The notes under the pieces are model-generated. The model was given only the letters and a program-made list of their open reading frames with translations. It ran no database searches and had not been told where the DNA came from. Below, in pieces: positions 15,358 through 23,713 of a DNA stretch of 64,000 nucleotides. Origin of the DNA: Fen-330 sp050008465 (GTDB lineage Bacteria > Acidobacteriota > Terriglobia > Bryobacterales > Bryobacteraceae); contig JBEKMO010000029.1 in NCBI GenBank assembly GCA_050008465.1, positions 9,556 to 73,555 of the forward strand, read 5' to 3'. A program made the translations under genes and the position numbers. The first letter of the stretch is position 1; each line of letters opens with the position of its first letter.

Positions 15358-16629
15358 ATGAGCTACGACGAAACGGTCCAGTTCCTGTATTCACTCGGCA
15401 ACGAGGTGCGGGCGGCCAAGCTCGGCCTGGAGCGGATGACCGTGCTGCTGGAGAGGCTGGGCAGCCCACATCGGGAGTGTGCCTGGGTGCACGTCGCCGG
15501 CACCAATGGCAAAGGCTCCACCTGCGCCATGATCGAGTCCGGCCTGCGCGCGGCGGGCCTCCGGACCGGACTCTACACCTCTCCGCACCTCAGCCAGCCG
15601 GTCGAGCGGATCCGCATCGCCGGCCAGCCCGTCACCCGCGAGCAATTCGCCGCCGCCTTCCAGCCCGTGCACGAGGCCGCCGAGCGGCTGATGGCCGAGG
15701 GCCTGCTGGAGGCGCATCCCACGTACTTCGAAACCGTCACCGCGATGGCGTTTCTGCTGTTTCGAGACCTGGGCGCCGGGATCGTAGCGCTCGAGGTCGG
15801 ACTCGGCGGCCGCCTGGATGCCACCAATGTCGTCACACCCCGGCTGGCCGTCATCACCCCGGTCGATTTCGACCACGAGAGTTTCCTCGGAAAGAGCCTC
15901 GAGTCGATCGCGGCGGAAAAAGCGGGAATACTGAAGCGCGGCGTGCCGGCCGTGTTCGCCGCGCAGAGGCGGCAAGTCGCGACGACGCTCGAAGCGCACG
16001 CGGCGGCGCTCGGAATCGAGCCCATTCGGACCTCACTGTGGCAGGTGCGCGATCTGGCGCTGGATCGGGAAGGCAGCCGGTTCCTGGCGACCGGTCCGAA
16101 GGACCTCCGCATCGAGTGCCCACTGGCGGGGGAGCACCAGGTGGAGAATGCGCTCACCGCGCTCACGGCGCTGGATGCCCTTGGGTTGCCGCCGGAGGCC
16201 ATCCGCGACGGCATCCGCCAGACCCGCTGGCCGGGCCGCCTGGAACGCGTGTCGGAGGCCCCGGAAATCATCCTGGACGGCGCTCACAATCCCGCGGGAG
16301 CGCGCGCCCTGGCGCGCTACATCGAGCGCTTCTTCGCCGGGCGCCGGGTGTGGCTCATCTACGGCGCAATGCGCGACAAGGCGGTGGCCGAGATGGCCGG
16401 AATTCTCTTCCCGTTGGCCCACCAGGTCATCCTGACCGCCCCTGCGCAGGCCCGCGCGGTGCGTCCCGAAGTCCTCCGGGAACTGGTGGACCACCCACGC
16501 CTTCGCGCCGTCCCGCGGCTGGCCGAAGCGCTCGACATCGTCCGCCAGGAGGCCGCGCCCGAGGACGCCGTCTTCATCAGCGGTTCGCTGTTCCTGGCGG
16601 GAGAGGCGCGCAGCCTGCTGGTGGTATAG
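15358..16629 (+). CDS. folC: Dihydrofolate/folylpolyglutamate synthase FolC
   Basis: FolC adds glutamate to dihydropteroate or to folates using ATP. The product shows the family start (MSYDETVQFLYSLG), the P-loop HVAGTNGKGSTCAM, the LYTSPHLSQPVERI segment, VGLGGRLDATN, the VDFDHESFLGKSLE region and the C-terminal ILDGAHNPAGA. Length after the chosen start is 423 residues, normal for the family. An in-frame ATG at 15304 would add 18 residues and has a closer purine-rich stretch. I prefer 15358 because homologues begin at MSYDE. A ~62 bp repeat lies immediately downstream. Confidence 0.93.
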   Translation: MSYDETVQFLYSLGNEVRAAKLGLERMTVLLERLGSPHRECAWVHVAGTNGKGSTCAMIESGLRAAGLRTGLYTSPHLSQPVERIRIAGQPVTREQFAAAFQPVHEAAERLMAEGLLEAHPTYFETVTAMAFLLFRDLGAGIVALEVGLGGRLDATNVVTPRLAVITPVDFDHESFLGKSLESIAAEKAGILKRGVPAVFAAQRRQVATTLEAHAAALGIEPIRTSLWQVRDLALDREGSRFLATGPKDLRIECPLAGEHQVENALTALTALDALGLPPEAIRDGIRQTRWPGRLERVSEAPEIILDGAHNPAGARALARYIERFFAGRRVWLIYGAMRDKAVAEMAGILFPLAHQVILTAPAQARAVRPEVLRELVDHPRLRAVPRLAEALDIVRQEAAPEDAVFISGSLFLAGEARSLLVV

Positions 16630-16633
16630 CGCC

Positions 16634-16695
16634 CGCAACCGAGGGACTGCCTCGGCCGTCCGCTGTGGGGACGGCCCAGGCTGTCCCCGGTTGCG
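16634..16695. repeat. Family A intergenic palindromic repeat, copy 1
   Basis: This is a 62-base element with complementary ends (CGCAACCG / CGGTTGCG) and an inner hairpin (GGCCGTCC ... GGGACGGCC). It is nearly identical to 33965-34025 and 45104-45165 and related to 56551-56629. It fills the gap between folC and the convergent zinc-ribbon gene, ending exactly at that gene's stop codon. It may double as a transcription terminator. Confidence 0.9.
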
Positions 16696-17199
16696 TCATG
16701 CGAGAAGACTCTCGCCGCCGTGGCAATAGTCCGGCGCGCGGACAATCCGCTGTAGCTCGCCGTAGTCCAGCCAGTGGAGAAAGCAGTTCTCGCAGGTATC
16801 AAGTACGATGTTGCCGGGGCCGCCGTAGGGGTGCGTGTCCATCGGCCCGTGACAGCGCGGGCAGCGGATCGTCCGCTCGAGATCCTTCGGGTTGAGCGGA
16901 CGCGCGATCGCCGAGGCGTGGTCGTGATGGGCGCGGAGGTCGTCGATCAATTGCACGAACACCGGCACCGCCAGAAGAATGCCGCGACAGCGGCCGCAGT
17001 GCAGAATCCGCTGACCGCCCACCGCGGCGTGAACCAGGGGAATCTCGCACACCGGACACAGCTCGTAGGCCGGCTCGCCGAGCACTCGGACGCCGTCGTC
17101 GTTGGCCTCGGGGAAGTACATGCTCCTGCAATAGTCGCAGTTCAGGTAGTCCTTGTCTTCCTCCAGGCGCATTGGGGCGCCGCAGTCCGGGCAGTTCAC
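16696..17199 (-). CDS. TFIIB-type zinc-ribbon protein
   Basis: The 167-residue protein has three Cys-pair clusters: CPDC...CDYC near the N-terminus, CPVC...CGRC in the middle, and CPRC...CENC near the C-terminus. These resemble the zf-TFIIB zinc ribbons found in uncharacterised bacterial proteins. No catalytic motif is seen. It could bind zinc or nucleic acid. GTG 17199 is used as start, with GGAGG about ten bases upstream. The gene is divergent from plsC and convergent with folC. Confidence 0.78.
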   Translation of the reverse strand: MNCPDCGAPMRLEEDKDYLNCDYCRSMYFPEANDDGVRVLGEPAYELCPVCEIPLVHAAVGGQRILHCGRCRGILLAVPVFVQLIDDLRAHHDHASAIARPLNPKDLERTIRCPRCHGPMDTHPYGGPGNIVLDTCENCFLHWLDYGELQRIVRAPDYCHGGESLLA

Positions 17200-17242
17200 C
17201 TGGCGGTCTCCTCCCGCCGATCATAGCTCATCTGCCGCGGGC

Positions 17243-17248
17243 TACAAT
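17243..17248 (+). promoter_or_regulatory. Possible -10 element of plsC
   Basis: TACAAT ends ten bases before the plsC ATG, so transcription would begin only a few bases before the start codon. No convincing -35 hexamer was found. No Shine-Dalgarno sequence precedes the ATG. Confidence 0.35.
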
Positions 17249-17258
17249 AGTCCCTTCC

Positions 17259-17981
17259 ATGTTCAGTTTTCTTCGCGCGGCGCTGCTGACGGACCCGCTG
17301 ATCGTGCTGGCCACCATCGGGATGGGGACGGCGTCGCTCGCGACCTCGCTGTTCGATGCCACGGGGCGCGCCCAGCACGGCGTGGCGCGACTGTGGGCGC
17401 GGATGCTGCTCGGAATCGGCGGGGTGCGCGTGCAGGTGGAGGGCCTGGAACGGATCTCGCCGGAGTCCAGCTACGTCTTCGTGTCGAACCACCTGAGCTA
17501 CATGGATACCCCGCTGGTGATTGCGCACGTCCCCTGCCAGTTCCGGTTCCTGGCCAAACAGGGCCTCTTCAAGGTGCCGTTCATCGGCTACCACCTGAAA
17601 CGGGCCGGCCACATTCCCGTGCCTCGCGGCGATGCACGCGCATCGCTGCGAACGCTGGCCCAGTCGGCGCGCATGGTTCGCGATCGCGGCGTCTCGGTGC
17701 TGGTGTTTCCGGAGGGCGGACGGTCCCCCGGCGCGATGCGGGAGTTCAAGGAAGGGGCGGCCTACATCGCCATCAAGGCGGGAGTCCCCGCCGTGCCGCT
17801 GGGGATCGCCGGCACGCGCGAGATCCTGCCGATGGATTCGCTGCTGGTCCGCGGCGGCCGCGTCCGTTTGCGGATCGGGGAACCGATCCCCACCTCCGGC
17901 CTGGCGATTCACGACCACCGGCAGCTCACTCAACGGCTTCGCGAGCGCGTGCTCGAATTGACCGCCGATCAGCGCGACTGA
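17259..17981 (+). CDS. plsC: 1-acyl-sn-glycerol-3-phosphate acyltransferase (PlsC family)
   Basis: The enzyme adds the second acyl chain to lysophosphatidate in phospholipid synthesis, at the inner membrane. The 240-residue product has the catalytic HxxxxD motif in SNHLSYMDTP, the FLAKQGLFKVPFIG segment, and the substrate-binding FPEGGRSPG. The start ATG at 17259 gives a hydrophobic N-terminus (MFSFLRAALLTDPLIVL) and matches family length. Upstream in-frame codons would overlap the divergent gene. Its end overlaps the convergent aminotransferase gene by 13 bases. Confidence 0.92.
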   Translation: MFSFLRAALLTDPLIVLATIGMGTASLATSLFDATGRAQHGVARLWARMLLGIGGVRVQVEGLERISPESSYVFVSNHLSYMDTPLVIAHVPCQFRFLAKQGLFKVPFIGYHLKRAGHIPVPRGDARASLRTLAQSARMVRDRGVSVLVFPEGGRSPGAMREFKEGAAYIAIKAGVPAVPLGIAGTREILPMDSLLVRGGRVRLRIGEPIPTSGLAIHDHRQLTQRLRERVLELTADQRD

Positions 17982-19156
17982 AGGAAAAGCACCAGCCGCT
18001 CCAGCGCGGGCTGGAGGATCTCGCGTTCGGCCGCGTAGCAGATGCGCACCGAGCCTTCCCCGCCGGCGCCGAACGCCACTCCGGGCGCCAGGCCTACCTG
18101 GGTCTCCTCCAACAGGCGGCGGCAGAAATCGAACGAGTCGGTCAGGCCATCGATCCTGGGAAACAGATAGAACGCGCCGTCGGGCTCGGGAATGGTCACC
18201 CCAGGCGCCTTGCGCAGGATCGCCAGGCAGAAATCTCGGTTCTGCTTGAGGCGCACCAGCATCTTCTTCAGCTCGATCTCGCCCCAGACCAGCGCGGTCT
18301 CGCCCGCGCGTTGCGCGAAACTGGGCGCGTGGGAGACGATGAATTCGTTCAACTGGGCGGCCTTGCGCGCCAGGTCGCGCCGGGCGACCAGCCAGCCCAG
18401 ACGCCAGCCGGTCATGCAGAACGTCTTGGAAAAGGACTGGACCACGATCACGGCGTCTTCGCGAGTCGCCTGGCGCAGAATCGAGGGCACGGGCGTCCCC
18501 AGCGCGGGCGTGCGATAGTACAGCCGGTCGTACACCTCGTCGGCCAGCAGCCAGATGCCATGCCGCCGCGCAAACTCCAGGAGGCTCGCCTCCTCTTCCT
18601 CCGTGGCGACCCAACCTAACGGGTTGGAGGGCGAGGTGTAGATGAGCAGCCGGGTGCGCGGCGTCACCGCGGCCTCGAGCGCTTCGAAATCGATCCCGTA
18701 GCGCCCGCCGCCCAGCGGATGCGCAACCTCGCGGGCGATACCGTTGGCCAGGACCACGTTGGAGCTCCCGTTGGGCCAGGCCGGCGTCAGCACGATGGCC
18801 TCGTCGCCCGGATCGATGAGGCACCGGATGGCCACGTTGAGTGCCTGCACGCCCGACGCCGTGACCACGATTTCGCCCTGCGGGTCCAGTGGGACGCCCT
18901 GCAATCGCTGGTAGTAATCGGCGAGCCCCTGGCGCAACGAAAGCAACCCGGCGTTCTCGGTGTAAAAGGTGTAGCCATCGGCCATGGCCTTATACGCGGC
19001 CCGGCGGATGTACTCGGGGGTAGGCTGGCTGGATTCCCCGAAGTAGAGCTTGGAGACGCCCTCCATCGACATGGCGATATCGGCCAACTCGCGGATGCGC
19101 GAATGCGGCACCCGCTCGGCGGAAGAGGCAACACAGGCAGGCATGGCGGAAGCCAT
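17969..19156 (-). CDS. Class I/II PLP-dependent aminotransferase
   Basis: The 395-residue product is a fold-type I aminotransferase. It has YTSPSNPLGWVA (the NPxG motif), LLADEVYDRLYYR (Asp and Tyr that hold PLP), and QSFSKTFCMTGWRLGW with the Schiff-base Lys. The C-terminal substrate Arg lies in EGSVRICYAAERE. The layout is like aspartate/alanine aminotransferases, but the amino-acid substrate is not determinable. The N-terminal phrase EGVSKLYFGESSQPTP is typical of the broad AspC-like group. Confidence 0.85.
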   Translation of the reverse strand: MASAMPACVASSAERVPHSRIRELADIAMSMEGVSKLYFGESSQPTPEYIRRAAYKAMADGYTFYTENAGLLSLRQGLADYYQRLQGVPLDPQGEIVVTASGVQALNVAIRCLIDPGDEAIVLTPAWPNGSSNVVLANGIAREVAHPLGGGRYGIDFEALEAAVTPRTRLLIYTSPSNPLGWVATEEEEASLLEFARRHGIWLLADEVYDRLYYRTPALGTPVPSILRQATREDAVIVVQSFSKTFCMTGWRLGWLVARRDLARKAAQLNEFIVSHAPSFAQRAGETALVWGEIELKKMLVRLKQNRDFCLAILRKAPGVTIPEPDGAFYLFPRIDGLTDSFDFCRRLLEETQVGLAPGVAFGAGGEGSVRICYAAEREILQPALERLVLFLQSR

Positions 19157-19197
19157 TATAACTTGCTGCCGCCGGCGACGAACGAGTTTACCCGCCT

Positions 19198-22134
19198 CTA
19201 CTTCTTATTCATGGGCTGGTAGATTTCGACCTCGGCAATGCTCAAGGTTCCGGCGCGGTCGAGTCCTGCTCCGGTCGCAGCGGCGTCGCGGATGTTCGCC
19301 AGTTCTCTAATGTTGATCCCGTCCTGGCCGCGAGCCGGCGCGGTCAGCTCGATCCTCAGATGCGAGCCGGTCACGGGCCGCAACGGCAGATGAACGTATC
19401 CCAGGCTGACGGGGGTGGCGCCGGCGAAGACCTCCTGGCCGTCTACCGTAACGCGAATCGGATAGCTCCGACTGCGCCAGCTCATCAGCTTCATGACGAC
19501 TTCACTGGGGGTGGCGGGCGCGGCGAAATCGTACTGAATCCACGCCGTGGCCAACTGGCCGTCGCTGTCCCAGTGGGTCGTCTCGTTGTCGTCAAAGCTC
19601 CTCGACGCCTCATCGACGTTGCTGCCTGCCGTGGCCCCGGCGATCGGCACCTCAAGCCGGGACACAACAAACGAAGGCCCCTTCGGTGTCGGCCCGCGCT
19701 CCAGGTATGACCGCAAGCCGGCATCGCGCTGGTCGGTCGACAAGCCGCCGGCAACGGCTACCGCCTTAGAGGACACCTCCAGCGAAGCGGGGCGGAGTCC
19801 CTCCGCGGTGGCCTTCAGCGCAATCCTGCCCGCCTGCGTCGCCGCGCGAACGATGACGCGATTGATGCCGCCTTCGACCGGCAGATCCTTCGAGAGGATA
19901 TGGTTGTCCGGCCCCTGCGCTATGCCGCCTCGCCATTCGGCGGGTCCGCTGATCTCGAAGCGGACGGGCATCAGCGCGGTGGGGCAGCGGCGGCCTTGGG
20001 CATCCACTACCTCCACATCCACTAGCGCCATGTCGGATCCGTCCGCCAGCAGGCCCAGCGGGCCGGTATGCGGGGTGAGCCGGATCGCCGCCGGCGGCCC
20101 GGCGGTGCGGAGCTCCTTTTCACAGAGCCTGTTTCCGCGGGTATCGTACCCCACGGCCTTCAACGTACCCGGCTGCCACTCCAGGTCCTTGAAGGTGTAC
20201 AGGAATCGGTAGCTCTGTTCGCCGAAACCCTTCGATTCCCCGTTCAGGAACAGCTCCACCTTTTCGGCGCTCGACACCACGTACACGTTCTTCTTCACGC
20301 CGGGCCGGTAGTTCCAGTGGCCGAGGATGTGGATGCGGCGATGTTCCACGTCCACCCAGCCGTCCCACATCACCTGGTGGGCGAAGTAGCCATCCTTGGG
20401 AATCCGCATCGCGTCCACCTCGCCGCTGCGGCGAAAGTTCTCCTCGCCGCGGAAGTGAGTGTTCGTGTCGGAGAAAATGATGTTGACCCCGCCGGCATTC
20501 ACGCGCTCGCCGGTGCCCGGCCGTTCCCGCCAGTAGTCGAACCAGCGCCGGACGTTCTCGATGGCGTGGGAGTCCTGGTTGCGGTTGTAATCGGGCTTGT
20601 CCGCGTGGAAAGGCTCGGTGAACTCGTCCCAATACTTGCGCAGGCCCTCGTCGCGCGAGTACTCCATCTGCCAGAGCGGCTTGGTGCGGCTCTTGTTGAT
20701 ATAGAGCATTTCGCCGCCGTACTCCGCCACCTGGCTATCGAGCATCTCACGCGATCCCGCGGCGCGCCCGCCGTGCGGGTCCCACTGGTCGCGGAGCGCC
20801 TTCATCTGCCGCATATGCTCTTCGGTTACTCCCTTGTTACCGGACTCGTAGAAGAGAATGCTGGGATTGTTGCGGTTCTGGATGATGGCGTCGCGCATCA
20901 ACTCGACGCGTTGCTCCCACTGCCGGCCAGTCGAGTCCTTCTCGGCATCGCCCGCGGGCATCGCTTCGATCAACCCCACGCGGTCGCACGACTCGACGTC
21001 CTGTTTCCACGGCATTACGTGCATCCAGCGGACCAGGCTGCCGTTGCCTTCCACGATCATGCGATTGCTGAAATCGCTCATCCAGGCCGGCACCGAGGAA
21101 CCCACTGCCGGCCACTCATTGGTCGTGCGTTGCGCGTAGCCTTTCAAGTGGATGACTCGGTCGTTCAGCTTGACCATGCCGCGGGCGAACTCGGTCTTGC
21201 GGAAACCGGTGCGAATGGCGACCGTGTCAGACGGTTTGCCATCCACCTTGAGAGTGGTCCGCACGGTGTAGAGATAGCCGTACCCCCAGCTCCAGAAATG
21301 CAGTCCGTTGATCCGGGCCGACGCCGAGACGATCTTGGTCCCGCCCGGCGCGAGGGCGTGGTTTCCTCCCTTGATCGTCCGCACCGGCTTGCCGTCCAGG
21401 TCTTCGATCGCAACCGAATACGCGAAGGTTTTCCGAGTGGGGTACTCATTCTTGACCTGTGACTCGGCGGTAATCTGGGCGCTCCCGCCTGAGATGTCGA
21501 ATCCCTGCGCGTACACGTAAACTCCCGTCGTCCCCAGGTTCGAATACAGGGGCAGCGTCTGGTACAGCCTGTCGGCAACATGCAGGTAGACGCTCTTGTT
21601 GATGCCGCCGTAGTTGGCGTAGAAGTTGCGGTCTTCCCACTGGAACTTCGTGCCGGTCGCTTTCTCGCGGTAGTCCCAGGAGTTGTCGATGCGCGCGGCC
21701 AGCACATTCACTTCCGGAGCGAGCTTCACGGCGTCGGTGATGTCGAAGCCGAATGCCATGACGCCGTTCTCGCTGCGTCCGATCGGCTTGCCGTTCAAGT
21801 AGAACTCGCCGGCCTGGCGAATGCCCTCGAACTCGATGAGGATCTTCTTGCCGGCCGAGCCGGGAGGAAGCTTGAAATGCTTGCGGTACCACGCAACGCC
21901 TGTGGAAAGGTCGTGAATGCTCTTCCGGAAGGCATCGTCCTCGTTGAAGGCGTGCGGCAAGGTGACGTCCTGCCATCGGGTGTCGTCGAACCCGGGGGCC
22001 TCGGCCCCGGCGGCATCGCCCACCTGCAACTTCCAACCGGGGTTGAAGTTGAATCTTGTCCTCGCGGTCTGCGGCGGCTGGCCGGCCCAGCCCAGCGAGC
22101 AAGCGATCAAGATGAGGGCGGAAAGGGATTTCAT
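19198..22134 (-). CDS. GH2-family (beta-galactosidase-like) exported protein with altered acid/base site
   Basis: The 978-residue product has a signal peptide (MKSLSALILIACSLGWAG). A GH2 sugar-binding jelly roll follows (WQDVTLPHAFNEDD, WYRKHF, EFEGIRQAGEFYLNGKPIG), then an Ig-like domain, a TIM barrel, further Ig-like domains and a C-terminal discoidin-like module near DNETTHWDSDGQ. The likely nucleophile is Glu in QMEYSRDEG. The acid/base motif is ESGNKG with Lys434, where GH2 enzymes normally have Asn-Glu. It may use the nearby Glu430, act on a different substrate or be inactive. The start ATG 22134 has AAGGA upstream. Confidence 0.8.
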   Translation of the reverse strand: MKSLSALILIACSLGWAGQPPQTARTRFNFNPGWKLQVGDAAGAEAPGFDDTRWQDVTLPHAFNEDDAFRKSIHDLSTGVAWYRKHFKLPPGSAGKKILIEFEGIRQAGEFYLNGKPIGRSENGVMAFGFDITDAVKLAPEVNVLAARIDNSWDYREKATGTKFQWEDRNFYANYGGINKSVYLHVADRLYQTLPLYSNLGTTGVYVYAQGFDISGGSAQITAESQVKNEYPTRKTFAYSVAIEDLDGKPVRTIKGGNHALAPGGTKIVSASARINGLHFWSWGYGYLYTVRTTLKVDGKPSDTVAIRTGFRKTEFARGMVKLNDRVIHLKGYAQRTTNEWPAVGSSVPAWMSDFSNRMIVEGNGSLVRWMHVMPWKQDVESCDRVGLIEAMPAGDAEKDSTGRQWEQRVELMRDAIIQNRNNPSILFYESGNKGVTEEHMRQMKALRDQWDPHGGRAAGSREMLDSQVAEYGGEMLYINKSRTKPLWQMEYSRDEGLRKYWDEFTEPFHADKPDYNRNQDSHAIENVRRWFDYWRERPGTGERVNAGGVNIIFSDTNTHFRGEENFRRSGEVDAMRIPKDGYFAHQVMWDGWVDVEHRRIHILGHWNYRPGVKKNVYVVSSAEKVELFLNGESKGFGEQSYRFLYTFKDLEWQPGTLKAVGYDTRGNRLCEKELRTAGPPAAIRLTPHTGPLGLLADGSDMALVDVEVVDAQGRRCPTALMPVRFEISGPAEWRGGIAQGPDNHILSKDLPVEGGINRVIVRAATQAGRIALKATAEGLRPASLEVSSKAVAVAGGLSTDQRDAGLRSYLERGPTPKGPSFVVSRLEVPIAGATAGSNVDEASRSFDDNETTHWDSDGQLATAWIQYDFAAPATPSEVVMKLMSWRSRSYPIRVTVDGQEVFAGATPVSLGYVHLPLRPVTGSHLRIELTAPARGQDGINIRELANIRDAAATGAGLDRAGTLSIAEVEIYQPMNKK

Positions 22135-22268
22135 AAGGTCCTTGGTACCACAAACCGGGCGCATCTGAAGGCCCGCCCATGTAGCTTTGGGGGCAAAACG
22201 GTCAGTGATGTTCCCGCCGAGTCTGCCGCCGGGAACCGGACACCGGCGCCACACCGGGCGCCGGCGAC

Positions 22269-22289
22269 AAGCCACAGGCCACAAGCCAG
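22269..22289. repeat. Heptanucleotide tandem repeat, short array
   Basis: Three 7-base units (AAGCCAC, AGGCCAC, AAGCCAG) end four bases before the purF stop codon. They are the same words as the right arm of the array between lptB and rpoN (about 59937-59961). Confidence 0.6.
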
Positions 22290-22292
22290 TTT

Positions 22293-23708
22293 TCAGCAGC
22301 GCCGCTCTTTGGTCTGCATCAATTGCTCGATGTTGACCAGTTCTGTCGGGTAGTCGCCGGTGTAGCAGGCGTAGCAGTATTCGTGGCGCTGGTCGTCCAC
22401 CGCCTCGCGCAGCCCGGCGAGCGAAAGATAGCCCAGGCTGTCCGCCCCGATGAAGCGCCGGATCTCCTCCACTGTGTTGTTGGCGGCGATCAGCTCCCGC
22501 TTGGTCGGGGTATCCACCCCGTAGAAGCACGGGGACCGGGTGGGAGGGCAGGAAATCCGCATGTGCACCTCGCGCGCCCCCGCCTCCCGCACCATGCGCA
22601 CGATCTTGCGGCTGGTGGTGCCGCGCACGATCGAGTCGTCCACCAGGATCACGCGCTTGCCCTCCAGCAGATACCGGACCGGGTTCAGCTTCAGCTTCAC
22701 CCCGAAATCCCGGATCGCCTGGCTCGGCTCGATGAACGTTCGCCCGATGTAGTGGCTGCGGATCAGCCCGTGGCGGAAGGGGATGCCGCTCTCGGCCGAG
22801 TAGCCGATGGCCGCCGCCACGCCCGAGTCGGGCACCGGCACCACCACGTCGGCCTCCACCGGATTCTCCCGCGCCATCAGCCGTCCCAGCATTTCGCGCG
22901 ACTGCTGCACCGGGCGGCCGAAGACGACCGAATCCGGCCGTGAAAAATAGACGTGCTCGAAGACGCATTGCGCGCGCGGCTGTTCGGGCGTGTAGCGCTC
23001 GCGCGTCAGGCCCTCCGGCCCGGCAATCACCATCTCGCCCGGCTCGACCTCGTTCAGGTAGACGGCCCCGATCAGGTCGAACGCGCAGGTCTCCGAAGCG
23101 AAGACGTAGCATTTCTTGCCGCCGGAGAGCTCCATCTGGCCCATGGCCAGCGGTCGGAAGCCCTGGGGATCGCGAGCCACGATGACGCGGTCCTGCGCCA
23201 GGAACACCAGCGAAAAGGCGCCCTCCAGTTGCAGCAGCGCCTCTCTCAGCGCGCCGGCCATGGTGCGCTCCCGCGAGCGCGCCACCAGGTGCAGCACGAC
23301 CTCGGTATCGCTGGACGCCTGGAAGATCGAGCCCCCGGACTCGAGGTCGTGGCGCAGCTCGGCGGCGTTGGTGAGGTTGCCGTTGTGCGCCACCGCGATG
23401 CGCCCCTTGTTGCAGGTCACCGCGAACGGCTGGGCGTTGTTGAGATTGGTATCGCCCGCGGTTGAGTACCGCGTATGACCGATGGCCATCGAGCCCGGCA
23501 GCTTGGCGAGCTGCTCCGGCGTGAAAACGTCGGCCACGTAGCCCATCTGCTTGATGCAATAAATCTCGCGCCCGTCGCTGGAGGCCATGCCGGCGCTCTC
23601 CTGACCGCGGTGCTGGAGCGCGTAGAGTCCCAGGTAGGCCAGGTTGGAAGCCTCCGGGTGGCCATAGACGGCGATCACACCGCATTCATCGTGGAACTTG
23701 TCGGACAT
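22293..23708 (-). CDS. purF: Amidophosphoribosyltransferase PurF
   Basis: PurF makes phosphoribosylamine from PRPP and glutamine, the first committed step of purine synthesis. The 471-residue product starts MSDKFHDE/CGVIAVYG. The Cys at position 9 is the nucleophile exposed after removal of a short propeptide. Glutaminase motifs HRGQESAG, IGHTRYSTAG and HNGNLTN are present. So is the PRPP-binding VILVDDSIVRGTT. Cysteines in PTRSPCFYG and YCYACYTGDYP match the iron-sulfur type of the Bacillus enzyme. The gene starts 5 bases after purL. Confidence 0.96.
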   Translation of the reverse strand: MSDKFHDECGVIAVYGHPEASNLAYLGLYALQHRGQESAGMASSDGREIYCIKQMGYVADVFTPEQLAKLPGSMAIGHTRYSTAGDTNLNNAQPFAVTCNKGRIAVAHNGNLTNAAELRHDLESGGSIFQASSDTEVVLHLVARSRERTMAGALREALLQLEGAFSLVFLAQDRVIVARDPQGFRPLAMGQMELSGGKKCYVFASETCAFDLIGAVYLNEVEPGEMVIAGPEGLTRERYTPEQPRAQCVFEHVYFSRPDSVVFGRPVQQSREMLGRLMARENPVEADVVVPVPDSGVAAAIGYSAESGIPFRHGLIRSHYIGRTFIEPSQAIRDFGVKLKLNPVRYLLEGKRVILVDDSIVRGTTSRKIVRMVREAGAREVHMRISCPPTRSPCFYGVDTPTKRELIAANNTVEEIRRFIGADSLGYLSLAGLREAVDDQRHEYCYACYTGDYPTELVNIEQLMQTKERRC

Positions 23709-23713
23709 GCCAA

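Noticed and set aside
22135..23685. Upstream extension of the GH2 frame over purF (1495 codons in total)
   Set aside because: The extension has Arg/Gly-rich shadow composition. The real start is the signal-peptide ATG at 22134, and purF occupies the region in another frame.
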